From Mesaphorura yosii (taxonomy: Eukaryota > Arthropoda > Collembola > Poduromorpha > Tullbergiidae), in assembly GCA_009869945.1 (NCBI GenBank), contig WIXG01000101.1, positions 62,001 to 126,000 on the forward strand: 64,000 nt of DNA, given 5' to 3'. The notes beneath the pieces are model-generated. The model was not told the origin of the DNA, did no database searches, and saw nothing but the letters and a program-made list of their open reading frames with translations. The position numbers and the translations under genes were made by a program. Positions within the stretch are counted from its first letter, which is position 1; every line of letters starts with the position of its first letter. Of the stretch, positions 59,252 to 64,000 are shown piece after piece.

Positions 59252-62200
59252 AAAATAATATGAGGTCAGTTATTATCATAATTGCATTCATCCAACTCCA
59301 CACGTTTGGCCACAGCCACACATATGGTCAACGGTCATTGGCTACTACGGTTTGTTAATCTTCGTTGTGCGTTGTGCCGTAAAACGCTTCTAATTCGATT
59401 CCAGTCTGAAAATACTGCAATTACCCGATGCTCGATTTTTAGATCCTGTTGTTTTATTTAAAGAGAAAGCAGCATCAAGCAGAGAGTAAAGAGAAAGCCA
59501 TATCACATCTGTTAACGAACTAATGACATCCGATTATTTTTCCACTATTGATGCTCCACATATTAATTGGTTTGGCTTGGACCTGAGACTCACTGCTCAC
59601 GGGTCTTAGAAGACAGCCGCTCCCTGTGAATGCGAATTCGAACAAATGTAATTTGCATTTTAATACCAAAGAGCACGGGTCGGGAACAATGACAATGAAT
59701 GAATGAAGACGCAGACGCCTCAGAATTTTTAGGATTTCAGCTACTGTGACACGCTCGCTTACTCGCTTGCGGAAATGAAAAGATTTTCATGATGTCTCAC
59801 TTACTCAGCTCATGTTGCAATGAAATGGAATTAATTATACCTTGGCCTTATAGTATTTTCAAAGGATTCGCCATTCACCAGCTCCGTCGCTCCTGAGAAT
59901 TTAGGAATACGAATAAATTCGCTGCTCTCGTAATAAATTGTCAGGCGTGTGGAGCGAGATGACAATTCTTATTCTTAATTTTGCGAATTCTCATTCTCAG
60001 ATTCTCATTTTGGGAATTCGCACGCGGCACACGGTTGGCGCATTTTCACATCTCGGAACATTTGTTGTTAGATGGGACATAAATTAAATGGCAAAGCATG
60101 CTTTCTGCTTTTCCCGCATCACACCGCGTCAATTTACAATTTAAAATCTTCAATTTGCCAAGTTATAAACCCGAGCATGCCATTCTTGGCCTTAATATTA
60201 AAAATATGTAAAGTGGGCTCATAAACCAGAAATCTTGTCTTGTTCGAGATTCATCTCCCAGACAGCTTCTTGACTTGATTCTTGGTTTTTCATTTCTCCA
60301 CATGCACGCGAATTGCGCAGCCGAATTTTCATTGCCATCTTATGTTGAAAAACGTCGCGGTTATTCTTTCGTACTCTATTTTAAGTGAACATGTAATTTC
60401 GTGGTTGTTGCTGCTTGTGCTTTCTTTCTACTTTCGCTGCTGCACTGGCTTGCTTTCCACTTGATGTGCACGATACTCTGTTATTATTCTTTCTTGGGCT
60501 CGCACTTCCATTAAATTAATGGACGCCCATCAATTTCCACTCACTTGGTCGATCGGTTGGTGGCATTGTAGCAAACGGCAAATTGGAGCCTGTACTCATC
60601 CCGCAGCGAGTTGGCTGTCATTCCCTTGTACATCGTTTAAAAAGTGGAAAGAAGGAACAAGTAATTTTGTAGGATTTTCGTGAAGCGAACTTGAAATCGA
60701 ATTAAAATTCGAATTAAAATTTAAATTTCTATCGACGAAATGGATTGGTCAGGTCATAATTTATGAGTGAAAAGGTCGCACGAAGTACATCACGGCGAAT
60801 TGAGTTGCTATAGGTAGAGAGTCAACGCCAAAACAGGCGCATTCTGCAGTTTATTGACAGAGGCAGACGCAAGATTCCATTCCAAGATTTACCAAATGTG
60901 CAGAAACTGAAACAGCCAAAATTGAAAGCCACGCTGAGCTGTGCAACACGAGACGAGGTTCTCATCCGTTCTTCACAAGGCGAGCTTATGAGATGGAGCA
61001 ACTCGGTTTCTAGCAGCTAGAAAATAAATCCGGCATCGTTCACGAGACATTTGCTCAGTCGTCGTTCGCATTTGTGTTCTCACACATCAGTGCAAAGTGC
61101 TCCAGGTTCCAAGTCTCAAGCTCTACAAAAACTGAAGCGTGTTAATTGATTGTTAATTCGAGACAGGACGAATTATAATTAATTTTGCGTTGGTTATCCA
61201 CGATGAATGAAATCATTGACGTTCAAAAGTGAGTAATTTGGTTCAATGTGTCTCAGTTTTAAGATGAGTCACAGCAGTAACAGCAGCAGATGAACTGACT
61301 CAAGAAGTATGCCGCGGTCGGATTCTCGGCGTCTGGTAAGTTGAACGCTCATCATCTCAGCATTTTACTCAGCTCCATTTCCCTGCTTTCCTGCCAAGTG
61401 GCTACTTTCGCAGCTGAAGAATCGAAACTTAATCCCAACTTTTCAATTTTTGCTTCGAATGCGAATACTCGAGCACAAACTTTTACGCGTCATTGTAATA
61501 CAAAACCGACCCGTCAGCATTCGTGTCATAATTCTGGCCCCTCTGCCACTTTTGCCTCTTTTCGTGAGAATTTCGCATTTGCTCGAAACTTTAAACACTT
61601 TAAAACGGTCGCCAGTCGCCGTTCGCCCGCATTTGAGACGCCGCGTCATTCTCCAAAACTTGAAAGTCCGAAAGAGTAAAAGTAAAAGTTTTGTTTTGGA
61701 ATTGAGAATTCTGCAAATTCTAAATTCTGTTTTCTTGTAACTTAATAAAATCAGTAAACAAAAAAGGCCTTAATCTCGAGTACGCGAGCAGCTGGCTGTA
61801 AATTCAACGTAAAACGAAGCAGTTAAAATTATGACGGGCAACACTCGACTCGACTCAGCATTACAGTGCATCCATTCATTTGCCCCGCTCCTTCGTTCAA
61901 TTCTGACTTCAGACGTAGGCTGTAAGTAAACTGTTAGCCAACTCTCGCTTAAGTGTTTACACAATTAAAAATTTCAGACTGCAATATTTATATTTGCAAT
62001 CTCACACCTTGCTCTTGGTATTCCGCGTAAAGGAATGATGAATGCAGTCGATTCATTACCAACTCTCTGCCCTCTGCCCTTAAGTTAAGGCTCGCAATCG
62101 TAATTCGTCGTGTTCTATGTAAAGAATATGTAAACCTTGAAAATGACAGCGAACGCGAGCGCGAGAAGCGTACTAATCTTTAATTGCGTTAATGCAGGAA

Positions 62201-63732
62201 ACTTTTCGAAAGACAAACATTAAATGCAGAAATGAAAGAATTTTTTAGGAAACTAAAACTTGTTTGCTAAGAAGAACTGTAGAATCTATTTGTTTTACCA
62301 TTTGGAATGTGTTCTCAGAGTTCGAATGCAAATACTGCTGAATTCTGGATGAGAAGACGAGATGACTTGTTGAATAGCACGAGCATCTCAGAATTTCGGG
62401 CGTGTAGAAGATTTTTCAGGCTCACACTGTATGAGATTTCATTTTTTATTATTAAGGGAAGCGTCCATATATCCGAAAACATTTTTTCTTTCAAGATGAG
62501 AATGAGGATGAGAAATCGGGTTAATGTGTATGGTGACATCATAATAACCAAACCATCGCGTGTTTTGTTCAGATTTCGGAATGAAACAGACAAAAATAAT
62601 GTAATTTTTTCATATTATGAATTTGCATGCATTATGCAGATTTCTGCCGGCTGAGCTGGCGTTTTTCGCTTGAAAAAACATGACTGCTCGGCTGCTGCTT
62701 AGCATTTGGTAGGACTCTGGCGAGGACCGGCTTGCTGCGCAGTTTCTACGATGGCGATAATACAGTTCAAAAAATAGGAAATGTCTTCCGAAAGATAAAC
62801 AGCGTCTTCACAGCTGAAAGCTTTTGTTTTGACACCATAAATATGAATGAAACAAATCCGAGGAGGATCCACACATACGCGAAAAGCAATAATCTGCGTG
62901 CTGCAATGTGTTTGAGAGTCTGGGATTCTATTTTCTCTCATTTCTCGTCAGATTTCTTATTCTTATTTCGTATTTCTGCGTCTGTGAATTAATTGATGGT
63001 GAAAAGAAGTCGAGTCGAGTTGATTCGCTGTCTGCCTGCCTCAAAAAGTCAAACAAATTCATGGCGATGGGCGATTGATGTATTTGACTTGAGTGAGTTT
63101 CATGAATGAAACCTTCGCTGGGGTGCCACCATCCATAATCGTAAATATTTCTTGCAGTTCGTAAACATTCATTCATTTTTAGCACGACCATGGCGTTTGG
63201 CACGGGCTATGAAAGGAAATTGATTGGATTGCAGGCTGAATGAGCAGCTGATGTACGGCGTGCCAGCACGATGGGCAAGTGATAAAAGAATCCAGACAGA
63301 TAAGAATTGTGGTCTCTGGTCTGACTCGGCTCGAGTTCGAGTTGGAGTCGAGCTGAATTTTTGTCTCTTGGAATTAATATTCAGCTTGCAGCCGAGTAGC
63401 GGCTCGGCTGCGGATTATCGGGATTCTGAATTCAAAAGGCTACGGGCACAAATCTGTAACTTTGTTCAATGTTTGCTTTATCAAAATCCATTTCTTTTCA
63501 ATTTCTTTCCCATCTTCTTTCTACTTTCCACTTTTCGCGTCCTCTGCACCTGTTCTGGAATGCAGGCAAATAAAAATGTGCATTGCTGGATGGTGAAATG
63601 AAGAAGATGATAGGAAACAGAATTGATCTGTTGTCTTTGCCTGCTGCTACTGCAAAATGACAGGAATTAAGAACAAGCGTAGGCGGGCGTAGCAAATAGC
63701 GTGATTTGGGGTCACAATATGTTTTTATTATG
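59252..63732. other. 4.5-kb coding-free region
   Basis: Nothing gene-like was found. Open frames such as 61341-61740 overlap in two frames and lack any pattern. The sequence has the same short-word-rich, AT/CG-mixed texture as the other non-coding domains. The promoter of the small membrane protein gene presumably lies at its left end. Confidence 0.45.
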
Positions 63733-63866
63733 AATACCGTATTTATCGATTTAATCCGGTAGCCGGTTTATTGTTTGAATGCTCCAATTTCTGAGGGATT
63801 GCGATGAAATAAGCTGACATGCCGGTTTATATCGACCTGCCGGATTAAACCGATTAACACAGTATT
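63733..63866. mobile_element. Inverted-repeat element, candidate MITE
   Basis: The left arm (63733-63760, AATACCGTATTTATCG then ATTTAATCCGG) is matched by the reverse complement of the right arm (63841-63866, AATACTGTGTTAATCG then GTTTAATCCGG), with only a few mismatches over 27 nt. The inner flanks also hold a direct repeat GCCGGTTTAT (63762-63771, one base shorter match, and 63821-63830). The intervening 80 bp do not code. The arrangement fits a small non-autonomous DNA transposon or a stable hairpin. No clear target-site duplication was seen, so the borders are approximate. Confidence 0.5.
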
Positions 63867-64000
63867 TATTTATTCGAACTATTTGCGTCGATTTTTAAAG
63901 TTAAGATTACTCCAAATGATATCAGTTGGCAATCCTGTCATGCATCTGTTGACATCTGGCCAACAATCTCCAGCCCATGAAGCAGAAAAATCAGAAGCCA
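63867..64000. other. Right-edge non-coding sequence
   Basis: Short remainder with no recognisable feature; the window ends inside non-coding DNA. Confidence 0.4.

Overview
The window is eukaryotic genomic DNA from a compact invertebrate genome, most likely an ecdysozoan and probably an arthropod of springtail-like gene architecture. The reasons are short spliceosomal introns (about 55-90 bp, GT..AG, often ending in a pyrimidine run plus CAG/TAG), animal-specific families (CDC50/TMEM30, a FERM-PDZ tyrosine phosphatase, a hamlet/MECOM zinc-finger factor, RTF2, HROB, a DUF1647-like membrane protein), AATAAA polyadenylation signals, and no operon-like spacing or Shine-Dalgarno sites. The exact organism cannot be fixed from the sequence alone.

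Layout. The first 22 kb is gene-dense: a MATH-BTB protein (-, 687-2298); head-to-head with it CDC50/TMEM30A (+, 2966-4569); a PTPN3/PTPN4-type FERM-PDZ-phosphatase (+, 5800-9686); convergent with that a HEAT-repeat protein (-, 10095-12930); divergent from it a DUF1647-like glycosyltransferase-type II membrane protein (+, 13131-15231); a 639-aa protein of no recognised family (+, 15900-18505); an unresolved small gene (+, 19141-19803); a small secreted six-cysteine protein with a TATA promoter (+, 20426-21204); and a dead Tc1/mariner-type transposase (-, 21528-22090). From 22.2 to 44.8 kb there is no credible coding sequence. This is followed by the C-terminal exons of a hamlet/PRDM16/MECOM-type transcription factor (+, 44830-47212), so the 22-kb stretch is probably its large first intron and regulatory domain. 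A second coding-free stretch (47.95-55.6 kb) precedes a tight cluster: RTF2 (-, 55633-56803) head-to-head with HROB (+, 57401-58844), then a tiny two-to-three-helix membrane protein (-, 59027-59251). The last 4.7 kb is again non-coding, with an inverted-repeat element near the end.

Functional themes. Neighbouring genes are mostly unrelated housekeeping or signalling genes. The exception is RTF2/HROB, two replication-fork factors that share one roughly 600-bp intergenic promoter region. Exon boundaries below were worked out by hand. For the main genes the summed exon lengths are exact multiples of three with no internal stop, which supports the models but does not replace transcript evidence. 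The best leads for novelty are the 106-bp full-length palindromic MITE with an 8-bp target-site duplication inside an intron (14450-14555), the unassigned 639-aa protein, the inverted-repeat element at 63733-63866, the small membrane protein, the stop-free 84-nt intron in the zinc-finger gene, and the RTF2/HROB divergent pair. No tRNA, rRNA or CRISPR array was found.
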